A stretch of DNA of 64,000 nt from assembly GCA_010365115.1 (NCBI GenBank), contig JAAFGX010000005.1:29301-93300 (forward strand), in the 5' to 3' direction. The position numbers and the translations under genes are program-made. Under the pieces are notes generated by a model, which did not search any database, had not been told where the DNA came from, and saw only the letters and a list, made by a program, of their open reading frames with translations. Of the stretch, positions 56,601 through 64,000 are shown in pieces; position 1 is the stretch's first letter, and each line of letters begins with the position of its first letter. Source of the stretch: Paludibacter sp. GTDB lineage: Bacteria > Bacteroidota > Bacteroidia > Bacteroidales > Paludibacteraceae.

Positions 56601-57217
56601 CGTGTTTTGTGAATATTGAAAACGAGAAAACTGATTTCAAACCTTCAATTGAATCTAATCATTTAAATTCCTTATCTGAAAATTTGAATTCACATGAAAA
56701 TGCTCTTTTCCAAACAGCTGTTTCGAGTTATATGGAGAATTGGAAATACGAATTCTCACTTGAAAAAGACATTCATGAGTTGATGGGCGAGAAAAACACA
56801 TTTCGATATTTACCGCTGAAAAACATTGTTTTAAGGGTTCAGCCAAGCGATAAGTTATGTGATATATTTATGATACTTGCTGCTTCAAACATTGCAAAAA
56901 CATCGATTACATTAAGCATCAGTGTGGAAGATTCCAAGCTCGAAGTAATTAAAAAATCAATTAAAAACGAATGTAAAATTTTGATTCAATCTGAGTTAGA
57001 TTTTCTTAACGAAATGGATAAGTATGCTCGGGTACGAACTTGCAGCTCCGATCTTTCTGCTGATTTTTTCAAAAAAGCCGCTTTATTAGGAAAATACATT
57101 GCAACTGCAAAACCATTAGTTGAAGGACGATTGGAACTGCTGCATTATTTGAAAGAACAAAGTATTACTTACGAATATCATAGATATGGAAGTATAACAG
57201 ACAACGTAATTGTTTGA
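53699..57217 (+). CDS. putA: Bifunctional proline dehydrogenase / L-glutamate gamma-semialdehyde dehydrogenase
   Basis: 1172-aa enzyme oxidising proline to glutamate in two steps with FAD and NAD. The proline dehydrogenase part spans ~residues 70-470 (KISGIYAQINPLNYS, MRLVKGANLQMES, FEMLEGMANHLPRVMR). The aldehyde dehydrogenase part spans ~530-1010 (ITPKGIILVIPPWNFPLAIP; AETGGKNPII, Glu near 748; GNAGQKCSACS, Cys near 781). There is no N-terminal ribbon-helix-helix DNA-binding domain, so it is not a self-repressor like enteric PutA. The C-terminal ~150 residues form an extra domain of unclear role. It probably supports amino-acid use with the AGCS symporter elsewhere in the window. Confidence 0.95.
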   Translation: MERLSTSEVLDWAKDFLTKSEKEITEDEKKEQKKYAILIQNPNDKTLLSKLLDESSQIHDNKKLARRMKVLIERYGVPEFFSSSDAFLLRLFTLFGYWFDFIAVPLFKNRLRSDTAKVIINEKPSLLNQHLNERRKQNIGQNVNLLGEVVLGDGEASNRYNHYLDALKDTRINYISIKISGIYAQINPLNYSQNKLDLCERLTRIYQQSIDFPYINEKGVPSSKFVNLDMEEYKDAELTLDVFKTVLSQSQFKNYTAGIVVQAYLPDAWLLQTEILEFAKKRVLEGGAPLKMRLVKGANLQMESIISSLKGWENPVLRSKIEVDANYLHILDRALEPENAKALHIGVASHNFFSIGYAYLLSQKNGVEEQVTFEMLEGMANHLPRVMRNLGKQIILYTPVVKNEHFLNAVSYLVRRLDENTGKDNFLSYSFNLKYKSKEWDFLQQQFIDAYNLKDKIEHKPYRIQNRNTINEKQNNNIEVFHNESDTIFDLKQNREWADEIRNRWMKSPNAKPYQIPVQIGDKEITTEKKLTYFDRSQTVEIAICEASLSNLDQVKKMIQVSENDASSWRKTTLIARNKILHQVAVNLNNNRGNLIGCMSAITGKTFMEGDVEVSEAIDFCRYYPITMQTFEDLKTIKITPKGIILVIPPWNFPLAIPVGGVAAALACGNSVILKPASVALPVAWEFAKSFWDAGVPKDALQVVCTDGREPLNYLTSHPSVKHIILTGGTDTAFRLLENNPTCPLSAETGGKNPIILTSSGDRDHAIQNIVTSAFGNAGQKCSACSLLLLEKEVYNDPEFKVKLTDAVKSMHTGSVWDGGNIIGPMITSENEKLLHAINYLEDGEKWLVKPEFVDEKQFILKPCVKWGVKPDSYTFKNELFAPLLGVVCIDNLEDGINMVNTSEYGLTSGLQSLDEEEQLSWKNSIEAGNLYINRGITGAIVNRQPFGGMKRSAFGGGIKAGGRNYVSCFVNIENEKTDFKPSIESNHLNSLSENLNSHENALFQTAVSSYMENWKYEFSLEKDIHELMGEKNTFRYLPLKNIVLRVQPSDKLCDIFMILAASNIAKTSITLSISVEDSKLEVIKKSIKNECKILIQSELDFLNEMDKYARVRTCSSDLSADFFKKAALLGKYIATAKPLVEGRLELLHYLKEQSITYEYHRYGSITDNVIV

Positions 57218-57234
57218 AAATAATTAAAATTTTT

Positions 57235-57268
57235 AGCCCGACAGTTTATGAACTGTTGGGCTTTTTTA
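57235..57268 (+). terminator. Rho-independent terminator of putA
   Basis: A 12-bp stem (agcccgacagtt / aactgttgggct, one G-U), 4-nt loop tatg, then T-run. Confidence 0.85.
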
Positions 57269-57782
57269 ATTTCTAGTGGTTTATGTGAGCCCATTTAATA
57301 TCATTTTAATAGTAATTATTACAGCATTTTCTCCAGAATTCTGGTTTTTAGATGAATTTTTTATAATTATAGATGTTAAAAACCAGAAATTATTCGTTAA
57401 ACTTTTTAATAAAACCAAGCGTATGAGTTAATATTTACGAAAATATCTGTTTTGTATTTCAAATTATAATTTAAAAAAAATAAATGCTCTCGTTTAAACA
57501 AAATTCAAACTTGCTTCATAGCTGAATAGCTTTGTATATTTCTTCCATATAACAAGCATATCTATTTATTAATCAACACTTAAATTTAATTCTATTTGTT
57601 AATATTAAAAATAGACACGTAATGTATAATTACTAATTGTACTAACTGGCTAGATATGATAAAAATATGTAGCAAAAAGTATACTAAAAATGTTTTTAAT
57701 TCCACACACTACTATATATCAGATAATTAGTGTGTTTTTATTATATTTGAAACATATTAATATAATTAAAATTTTTACAACC
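57269..57782. other. Intergenic region upstream of the large lipoprotein
   Basis: About 510 bp, very AT-rich, without a gene. The ORF track extends the next gene up to 57690, but that piece lacks a signal peptide pattern and is probably untranslated. Confidence 0.5.
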
Positions 57783-60689
57783 ATGACTACAAAAATAATA
57801 TCGAGAATGAGATTTATTCTCTTAATTGGCATTGTACTGTCATTCACGAACTGCATAGACGATGAGTACGATTTATCGAGTGGCATAAATACTGAAATGA
57901 GCGTAGGTGGTGATTCTCTTTCGTTTCCCATTATCCAAACTACAAAAATTTTCCTTGATTCGATGATGAATAGTCAGGATATTCAAATGTTGAAACGATT
58001 GGCAGATGGTACGTATTCCTTTCAAATGTATGATTCCATGCAAATGAATTTAGGAAGTATTGCTCCAGTCACTCTTTCAATAGCACCGATTTCAATAGCT
58101 CCAATCAGTAGTAATTTTTCAAATATTGAACTACCAGTTTTTCAATTAAATCCAATCAACTTTGAAACGTTAGTAAATATACCTGATTTTAGTGTTGAAA
58201 GTGAATTAATAAAACCGATTGACGTTTCATACACACAAAAATATCCGATTGATGCGCCTTCCAATATTCGTAGAAACACGAAATCAGGTTCTTCTAAAAT
58301 TAAATCAGAAAATGTGATAATCGGACCATTCCGGAAAATTGCAAATCAGTCAATAACAGAATTATTGTTTTTTCGTTATCCCAATGCACTAAAAAGAATA
58401 AACAAAGTAACTTTTAAAAATACTAAAGTCACATTAACTTTTGACAAAACGAATACAAATCAATTAAATCTAGTATCTCAAAGTGATACGATTAAAGAAT
58501 TCAGGATTGATTTTCCTGCAGAGTATAAAATTACTATGCCTACGGGCTTAAACTCAAGAATTGAAGGAAGCTCTTTTATTATTAAAAATGCTCCATTAGC
58601 AAAGGGTGTAAATATTTTTACAGCCAGTTTTTATATTGAGAGCCTGGATATGACTGATTATTTTCAATTCGAAACATTAAATTACAATAAACCGATAAAT
58701 TACAGCATCGACTATAATTTTGTAGGTGTAACAGATGATCTTTCATCTTTAATTGGAAAAGATGTAGAATACAACGTAAGTTTGCAAGCTTCTCCGGTTG
58801 TAAATGATATTGAAATAGAAACAAATAGTTTTAATTCTGACATGAAAAGCGGTTCGATTTCAATTTCAAAAATAATAGAAAACATTCCAACAGAAATTTC
58901 AGAAATCAAAACTGTAACCTTCGAAGACAATGCGAAACTGCAAATTTATGTTCCCGATCCCGGTTTAAATCCGTTCACTTTTTCTTCGGGAATTTGTCAA
59001 ATAGAATTACCAAAATCTATTATATTTAAGCCATTCAATGGGCTTGACACTGCAACTAACATATTGACAACACCTTACAATGAAATAATTGGAACAAAAG
59101 ATCTCGGAATTTCAGGTTTAAAAGTCAACAAAACGATACCGGAAGGACAAAATTCAATTTTAATTTCAGATGAATTAAAATATACAATTTCTGGTATTAG
59201 TATTGGTTCACAAAAAGTCTCATTAAGAAACGTGCAGGCAATGAACAATAAAATTATCAAAATATCAGGTATCTGTAGTGGCATGGTTGTGAAAGATGCT
59301 GCGCTATCAACCAGAAGAATATCAATAGATTTACCTCAAAAAAACACCAATATCAATATCAGCCGTTTTGTTTCAAAAGATGTAAAAAGAATTTATTCTG
59401 CGACATTAAAAACGCCATCAGATGTTACTTTTAATATAAAAGTCAGCAATTTACCAACTTCAATCGACTCGGTATTTTTCGAAAATTATACTATTAAACT
59501 TCCAGAGTATTTAAAATTCAAAACTGGAAATATAAATAATCAAAACGAAGTAATTTTGAATCGAGGCTTCAAAGTTAGTGAAGGCTTTTCTAAAACATTA
59601 ACATTAGAAAAGTTTGACTTCGGAGCCACTGGTAAACTACTTGAAAACGGCGTATTCACTTTAAATGATGTGATTAGCATGCAAGGGAAAGTTTATATTA
59701 AAGGCACTAATTTGAATACTAATGAATTAGGAACCATTGAAATAAAACCATCATTCCAATTGAGCGAAATATCACTTTCACTTATTGAAGGTGAAATTGT
59801 CCCCCAGATAGCCCCGATAAACAAAACAATTCCGTTGAATTTACCTGATTATTTAAAACAGGAAAATACAAAACTTGACTTGCAAAATCCTGTTATAACC
59901 ATACAGATAGGAAATTCCATGGGCATTGGTGTTGAGGCAGATGTTACACTTATTCCAAAAAGAAATGGAGTGGCAATTGCTGATGCAACTGTAAATTGTC
60001 ATTTGGATATTGCGGCAGCACATCAATTAGGAGAATCAACCTGGAGTAAATTCTGGATTTCAAAATCGAATGAAGGTGTTTCGGATCAATATCAGCCGGT
60101 AATAGTCCCCGAAATAGCAAATTTACTAAAAATTGCACCAGATGAAGTAGAAATAATTGTAACTCCAATTGTAAGCGGAAGCAGACAACTAGTGGATTTG
60201 TATTCTCCAAAAAACACATTGGAAATGAAATATGCGCTAAATGTTCCGCTGGATTTTGGCACAGAATTCAATATTAATTATGCTGATACACTGATCAGTT
60301 TAAAAGAAAAACTGAATGATATAATTAAATATACTCGTCAAATTGAAGTAATTGCAATTATTAATAACACTATTCCACTGAATTTGAATTTTGAAGTTAA
60401 ACCATTAAATGTGTTAAACCAGGAAATTTCGGGAATTACTATTGAATCGGCAGACTCCATTACATCTTGCAATATCGATGGAACAGCTCAAAAAAGCAAT
60501 TTAAATTTAACCATAAAAGAAACGGAAAACGGGTCATTAGATCAACTTGATGCATTTGCATTTAAAGTATTTGCAACAAAAAGCAGTACAATTGCCGGAA
60601 TGCCATTAAAAGTCGATCAATATATTACGCTGGAGATCAGAGTAAGAATTCCTGACGGAATTACAATTAATCAAAGTACAACCAATTAG
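57783..60689 (+). CDS. Large repeat-containing lipoprotein of unknown function
   Basis: 968 aa from ATG 57783, chosen over the track's 57690 because it begins the lipoprotein signal (MRFILLIGIVLSFTNC). Cys is followed by acidic IDDEYD, which suggests export to the cell surface in Bacteroidetes. I do not recognise the family. At least three diverged repeats spaced about 165 aa apart are visible: LKRINKVTFKNTKVTLTF (~residue 201), ISEIKTVTFEDNAKLQIYV (~371) and VKRIYSATLKTPSDVTFNI (~532). Each is followed by an I-x-(L/F)P strand, so the protein is probably a chain of beta-sandwich domains. The DUF5723 gene follows and is likely a partner. Confidence 0.7.
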   Translation: MTTKIISRMRFILLIGIVLSFTNCIDDEYDLSSGINTEMSVGGDSLSFPIIQTTKIFLDSMMNSQDIQMLKRLADGTYSFQMYDSMQMNLGSIAPVTLSIAPISIAPISSNFSNIELPVFQLNPINFETLVNIPDFSVESELIKPIDVSYTQKYPIDAPSNIRRNTKSGSSKIKSENVIIGPFRKIANQSITELLFFRYPNALKRINKVTFKNTKVTLTFDKTNTNQLNLVSQSDTIKEFRIDFPAEYKITMPTGLNSRIEGSSFIIKNAPLAKGVNIFTASFYIESLDMTDYFQFETLNYNKPINYSIDYNFVGVTDDLSSLIGKDVEYNVSLQASPVVNDIEIETNSFNSDMKSGSISISKIIENIPTEISEIKTVTFEDNAKLQIYVPDPGLNPFTFSSGICQIELPKSIIFKPFNGLDTATNILTTPYNEIIGTKDLGISGLKVNKTIPEGQNSILISDELKYTISGISIGSQKVSLRNVQAMNNKIIKISGICSGMVVKDAALSTRRISIDLPQKNTNINISRFVSKDVKRIYSATLKTPSDVTFNIKVSNLPTSIDSVFFENYTIKLPEYLKFKTGNINNQNEVILNRGFKVSEGFSKTLTLEKFDFGATGKLLENGVFTLNDVISMQGKVYIKGTNLNTNELGTIEIKPSFQLSEISLSLIEGEIVPQIAPINKTIPLNLPDYLKQENTKLDLQNPVITIQIGNSMGIGVEADVTLIPKRNGVAIADATVNCHLDIAAAHQLGESTWSKFWISKSNEGVSDQYQPVIVPEIANLLKIAPDEVEIIVTPIVSGSRQLVDLYSPKNTLEMKYALNVPLDFGTEFNINYADTLISLKEKLNDIIKYTRQIEVIAIINNTIPLNLNFEVKPLNVLNQEISGITIESADSITSCNIDGTAQKSNLNLTIKETENGSLDQLDAFAFKVFATKSSTIAGMPLKVDQYITLEIRVRIPDGITINQSTTN

Positions 60690-60779
60690 CGTTAAACTTT
60701 AGTATTCATAAGGTTTAGATTAAAAAACTAAATTTGTGTTCATAAATCATCAACCGATATTTCACTATCCCATTGTCAT

Positions 60780-62159
60780 TTGAAAAAATTTATATTTACA
60801 TCCGTTTTAATCAGTTCGTTGCTTATTGCATCATCTCAAAATATGAATTCGTTGTATTTTTTAGATGAATGGAGTCAGCGACACACACTGAATGCGGCTT
60901 TTACTCCCGAAAACGGACACTTCTCATTTCCATTGTTCGGAGGTATTAATTTTAATACTTCATCGAATACAGGTCTTTCAAATTATGTTTATCCTTATAA
61001 CAGTGAGTTGGTAACATTTATGCATCCAAGCGTAGATGGTCATGATTTCATAGAGAAACTCGATCCGAATATATTTCTCCGACAAAGTATGAAAATCAAT
61101 TTATTATCATTTGGATTCTTTACAAAAAATGCGTATTGGTCATTTGATTATAATCTCAAAGAACAGCTAAATGTAAATATTCCAATTGATTTATTCCGTC
61201 TGATAAAACTTGGTTTCGAACATGAAACTAACGTATACGATTTAAAGAATCTGAACATTAACCAAACCAATATCACTGAATTTTCGTTGGGTTATTCGAG
61301 AAATATTAATTCAAAATTCAGAGTTGGTGCAAATCTTAAACTTTTAGTAGGACTGTCAACCGAAGAGATCAACTACACGCAGTTTGATGTTTCTCTTGCA
61401 AATGACCGATACGAAATTAATTCGAAGGGTGAATCGATAATTATGTCGAATATACTATCATTTGGAACCGACCAAAATAATAATTATGATTTTACCAAAT
61501 CAAGCATCAATTATTCGAGCAAACAACCCGCTGGTACGGGAACCGCCATCGATTTGGGCGCAACATACAAACCAACTAATAAATTGACGTTATCGGCTGC
61601 TATGAATGATTTGGGCTTTATTTACTGGAGAGGAGATGCAATCAATAAAGGCATTGCCACAAGTAACATTTTATTTACTGGATTTTCTGTTATAAATACA
61701 GATGATGACGTTAATATTGAAAGTCAGTTAAATCAACTTGAAAATGATTTGAATAATCTGATATTATTCGAAAAACAACCTCAATCAACAACCGGAATTC
61801 TAAAATTCATACCTTCCACCATAACTTTGTCGGGAGAATATAGTTTATTTGGAAATAAAGATCACAATTTAAAATTTGGTTTGCTTTGGAATAGTTATAA
61901 TTCAGCAAATTATCATTCGAACCAACTGATGGGTGCAATCACACTTAAACCTTTATCCTGGTTTAGTTTATCAACAACTTATTCATTATTTATAAATGAA
62001 AGTAACCGGTTTGGTCTGGCTTTAAATTTTTCGCCGGAATGGTTAAATATCTTTCTGGCAACCGATTTTTCTACAACACAATTCAATCCCCAATTCTTAC
62101 CCATCAAAAAGTTCGACCTGAGTTTTCGGGCAGGAGTTTCTCTTTATTTAGGAGAATAA
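60780..62159 (+). CDS. DUF5723 family outer-membrane beta-barrel protein
   Basis: 459-aa protein with signal peptide (MKKFIFTSVLISSLLIASSQ). The start codon is TTG: no in-frame ATG lies nearby upstream, and the signal peptide begins exactly here. The mature part shows the DUF5723 start (NSLYFLDEWSQRHTLNAAFTPENGHFSFPLFGGI) and many amphipathic strands, ending in a barrel-like RAGVSLYLGE. It is probably an outer-membrane channel or assembly partner for the preceding lipoprotein (90 bp upstream). Function unknown. Confidence 0.75.
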   Translation: MKKFIFTSVLISSLLIASSQNMNSLYFLDEWSQRHTLNAAFTPENGHFSFPLFGGINFNTSSNTGLSNYVYPYNSELVTFMHPSVDGHDFIEKLDPNIFLRQSMKINLLSFGFFTKNAYWSFDYNLKEQLNVNIPIDLFRLIKLGFEHETNVYDLKNLNINQTNITEFSLGYSRNINSKFRVGANLKLLVGLSTEEINYTQFDVSLANDRYEINSKGESIIMSNILSFGTDQNNNYDFTKSSINYSSKQPAGTGTAIDLGATYKPTNKLTLSAAMNDLGFIYWRGDAINKGIATSNILFTGFSVINTDDDVNIESQLNQLENDLNNLILFEKQPQSTTGILKFIPSTITLSGEYSLFGNKDHNLKFGLLWNSYNSANYHSNQLMGAITLKPLSWFSLSTTYSLFINESNRFGLALNFSPEWLNIFLATDFSTTQFNPQFLPIKKFDLSFRAGVSLYLGE

Positions 62160-62168
62160 ATGAACTTT

Positions 62169-63272
62169 TCAATAAAAAACCAGGCAAACCGGCGATCCGA
62201 CTTCAATTCTTTTTTCGGTATCGGTGAGTTTTCCGGTTTTCTTATCTCTCTTAAAAATAACTATATTATCAGTGATTTGATGAGCAACAAAAAGGTGTTT
62301 TCCGTTGGGTGAAATTGCGAAATTACGTGGACCTTTACCACCAGTAGCCAGTTGTTGTACAAAAGTAAGTTTCCCATCTTTTGCAACCGAGAAACAGGTT
62401 ATATCATTGGCAGTTCCGCGATTGGTGGCATATACAAATTTCTCGTCGGATGAGAGATGAATATCAGCCGCTCCGGTAACTATATCTTTTTTCTTCACAA
62501 GTGTTGTTTCCTGAATTAAACTCAATTTCCCGTCGCTCACTCCCAACACCGAAACAGTTCCATCGATTTCTTGTACTAAATAAAGTTTTTTACCATCTTT
62601 AGTGAATGTGGCGTGGCGTGGACCACTTCCCTGTTTCACAGCGAGTGTGTCAAATGGAATCAGAATATCATTTTCTGCTTTTGGATTGTATTTGTAAACT
62701 GTCACATTATCAGTTCCCAAATCATTTACAATTAAATATTTATTATCGGGTGATATAATTGCCTGATGGACATGCGGTTCATTCTGACGTTTTTTATTTA
62801 TACTCCCTCCGGTATGTTGAATTACTTGCAACACATCAGTAAGAGAACCATCAGGTTTACGTCCAAATACAGAAATACTTCCACCACCATAATTGGCTGT
62901 AAATACATGTTTCTCTGAGGTGGAAATATAACAAGGGCCTCCACTTTTTGTCAATGATGCATTTAAAAAAGTAAGAACTGATGTGTTTTTATCAAATAAA
63001 AATGACTTTGCGGCACTACCATCAGGAGTTTCACTTACAGAATAAACGTATTTCTTATCGGGTGAAATTGCTAAATAACTTGGATTATTGACTCCTTTTG
63101 CAACCGATTTTCGAACAAATTCTCCCTTTGTCATATCAATTTCATAGGAATAAATGCCTTCACTCTTTCCAGTATTAGTATAAGTTCCAATTAACAAATT
63201 GTACTTTTCGTTTTTCCCCCAAGTTGGGAGAATCAGAGTTGAGATTAGTAAATAAAGGATAGTCTTTTTCAT
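62169..63272 (-). CDS. Lactonase-family beta-propeller protein (YbhE/Pgl-like)
   Basis: 367-aa seven-bladed beta-propeller with a signal peptide (MKKTILYLLISTLILPTWG). The start YNLLIGTYTNTGKSEGIYSYEID, NEPHVHQAIISPDNKYLIVNDLGTD and GSGPRHATFTKDGKKLYLVQE match the 6-phosphogluconolactonase (YbhE) family. Its export argues against a role in the cytosolic pentose-phosphate pathway, so another lactone is likely. A minus-strand promoter box sits at 63295-63302. Confidence 0.88.
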   Translation of the reverse strand: MKKTILYLLISTLILPTWGKNEKYNLLIGTYTNTGKSEGIYSYEIDMTKGEFVRKSVAKGVNNPSYLAISPDKKYVYSVSETPDGSAAKSFLFDKNTSVLTFLNASLTKSGGPCYISTSEKHVFTANYGGGSISVFGRKPDGSLTDVLQVIQHTGGSINKKRQNEPHVHQAIISPDNKYLIVNDLGTDNVTVYKYNPKAENDILIPFDTLAVKQGSGPRHATFTKDGKKLYLVQEIDGTVSVLGVSDGKLSLIQETTLVKKKDIVTGAADIHLSSDEKFVYATNRGTANDITCFSVAKDGKLTFVQQLATGGKGPRNFAISPNGKHLFVAHQITDNIVIFKRDKKTGKLTDTEKRIEVGSPVCLVFY

Positions 63273-63294
63273 AATAATATGTTTTAAATTTTAC

Positions 63295-63302
63295 CAAAAG
63301 TA
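63295..63302 (-). promoter_or_regulatory. -7 promoter box of the lactonase gene
   Basis: TACTTTTG on the minus strand, 23 nt upstream of the start codon. Confidence 0.6.
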
Positions 63303-63387
63303 GTACTTTTTCTGAGAATATTTAAATATCTAAAAAACAAAATCATATTTTTATATGTTATTACCAAAACAATTAAACAATAAAAAA

Positions 63388-63816
63388 ATGGGAGATAAAC
63401 ACATTATCAAAACGCAGTGGAAAGGTGATTTGACTTTCGAAGCAGATGTAAACGGACATAAAGTAGTGATGGATGCAAATCAGGAAGCTGGTGGAAATGA
63501 TTCAGGACCAAGTCCAAAGAAACTAATGTTGGTGGCGTTGAGTGGTTGTACTGGAATGGATGTAGTATCCATTTTAAAGAAAATGCACGTCGATATTGAA
63601 AAATGTAATATTGAAGTGCAGGGCGATGTGACCGAAGTGCATCCAAAACATTATTTTAAAATGCATGTGATCTATGAATTTACAGGTAAAGATTTACCAA
63701 TTGAAAAACTGGAAAAAGCTGTAAAAATGTCTGAAGATACTTACTGTGGCGTGGAAGCGTTATACAGAAAGGCTATTGAAGTTACATCTGAAATAAAAAT
63801 TATCGAATCAAAATAA
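63388..63816 (+). CDS. OsmC-family peroxidase-like protein
   Basis: About 142 aa; start ATG 63388 (MGDKHIIKTQWKGDLTFEADVNGH) is preferred over 63355. The family's two Cys are present: LVALSGCTGMDVVSIL and EDTYCGVEALYRKA. OsmC-like proteins reduce organic hydroperoxides in the cytoplasm. The GPSPKKLMLVAL helix is typical. It stands alone and ends at a terminator. Confidence 0.92.
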   Translation: MGDKHIIKTQWKGDLTFEADVNGHKVVMDANQEAGGNDSGPSPKKLMLVALSGCTGMDVVSILKKMHVDIEKCNIEVQGDVTEVHPKHYFKMHVIYEFTGKDLPIEKLEKAVKMSEDTYCGVEALYRKAIEVTSEIKIIESK

Positions 63817-63834
63817 AATAACACCTTACGATTG

Positions 63835-63865
63835 AAAGCACAAAACTGGTTGGTTTTGTGCTTTT
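63835..63865 (+). terminator. Rho-independent terminator of the OsmC gene
   Basis: A perfect 12-bp stem (aaagcacaaaac / gttttgtgcttt), 6-nt loop, ending in T-rich sequence. The last 135 bp of the window hold no recognisable gene. Confidence 0.8.
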
Positions 63866-64000
63866 CTTATTTTCCCCAAAGGCTCTTTTCTAAGATACGG
63901 TTGAAAGTTTATTATTAGGTTTCGAGACTGTTTGTTGTGAAAAAGCAAAAAGAGAAGAGAATAGAACGCTAAAGTGCTTTTTTAGAATACACAAACTATC

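Overview
The window is a 64 kb stretch of a low-GC chromosome from the Bacteroidota, most likely the Bacteroidales (a Paludibacter-like lineage is possible, but I cannot fix the family). Evidence: many genes have the Bacteroidetes promoter (-7 box TAnnTTTG, sometimes with TTTG about 19 nt upstream); most genes lack Shine-Dalgarno sequences; and the gene set is typical (DapL, bactofilin, DUF5723 barrel, long PurF-like protein beside GlmS, bifunctional-nuclease plus nucleoside-permease pair). There are no rRNA, tRNA, CRISPR or prophage genes. Most of the window is housekeeping.

Layout. 0-2.4 kb: a probable nitrosative-stress locus, with a 4Fe-4S protein and a cupin divergent from an HcpR-like Crp/Fnr regulator around a perfect palindrome. 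2.5-9.7 kb: a minus-strand run of cupin, PurF-like amidotransferase, glmS, dapL, an AcuI/YhdH-type reductase and a bactofilin. 9.8-18.5 kb: a plus-strand block with a small glycan cassette (FemAB/GNAT-like, GT4, flippase, GT2) running into an AGCS symporter, thioesterase, peroxiredoxin, methyltransferase and hydrolase. 18.7-27.6 kb: purL (carrying an inserted nuclease domain), plsC, two paralogous secreted proteins of unknown function, prfA and pyrF. 27.6-33.2 kb (minus): a TPR protein, gyrA, DoxX and ispE. 33.4-39.5 kb: dnaB, a nucleoside permease with a BFN nuclease, rpsF-rpsR-rplI and fbaA. 39.5-41.6 kb: a decayed patch with a truncated outer-membrane protein, a 211-bp IS66-type MITE, an orphan CrtW-like ketolase and a ppnP remnant. 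41.6-57.2 kb: uvrB, PspC, a deacetylase-like lipoprotein, malQ, prs, an acyl-CoA ligase, a radical-SAM protein, hisK and putA. 57.8-62.2 kb: a large repeat-containing lipoprotein paired with a DUF5723 protein. 62.2-63.8 kb: a lactonase and an OsmC protein.

The most unusual object is inside purL. A complete DUF559 (Vsr-like, PD-(D/E)XK) nuclease domain of about 144 codons sits in frame in a loop of FGAM synthase. It is bounded by 28-bp imperfect terminal inverted repeats that are themselves translated. Removing it leaves 1228 aa, the usual length of the large PurL. Two intergenic elements of about 100 bp, at 1137-1234 and 26618-26717, have the same kind of C-tract/G-tract inverted ends but no ORF. 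They look like non-autonomous relatives. Together they suggest a family of nuclease-linked, in-frame-tolerated palindromic mobile elements.

Gene functions connect in a few places. PurL, the PurF-like enzyme, Prs, PyrF and the nucleoside permease belong to nucleotide metabolism. GlmS and the glycan cassette belong to envelope synthesis. PutA and the AGCS symporter suggest amino-acid use. GyrA, DnaB, UvrB, PrfA and the ribosomal proteins are core information processing. All calls come from reading sequence and translations by eye; no database search was run.
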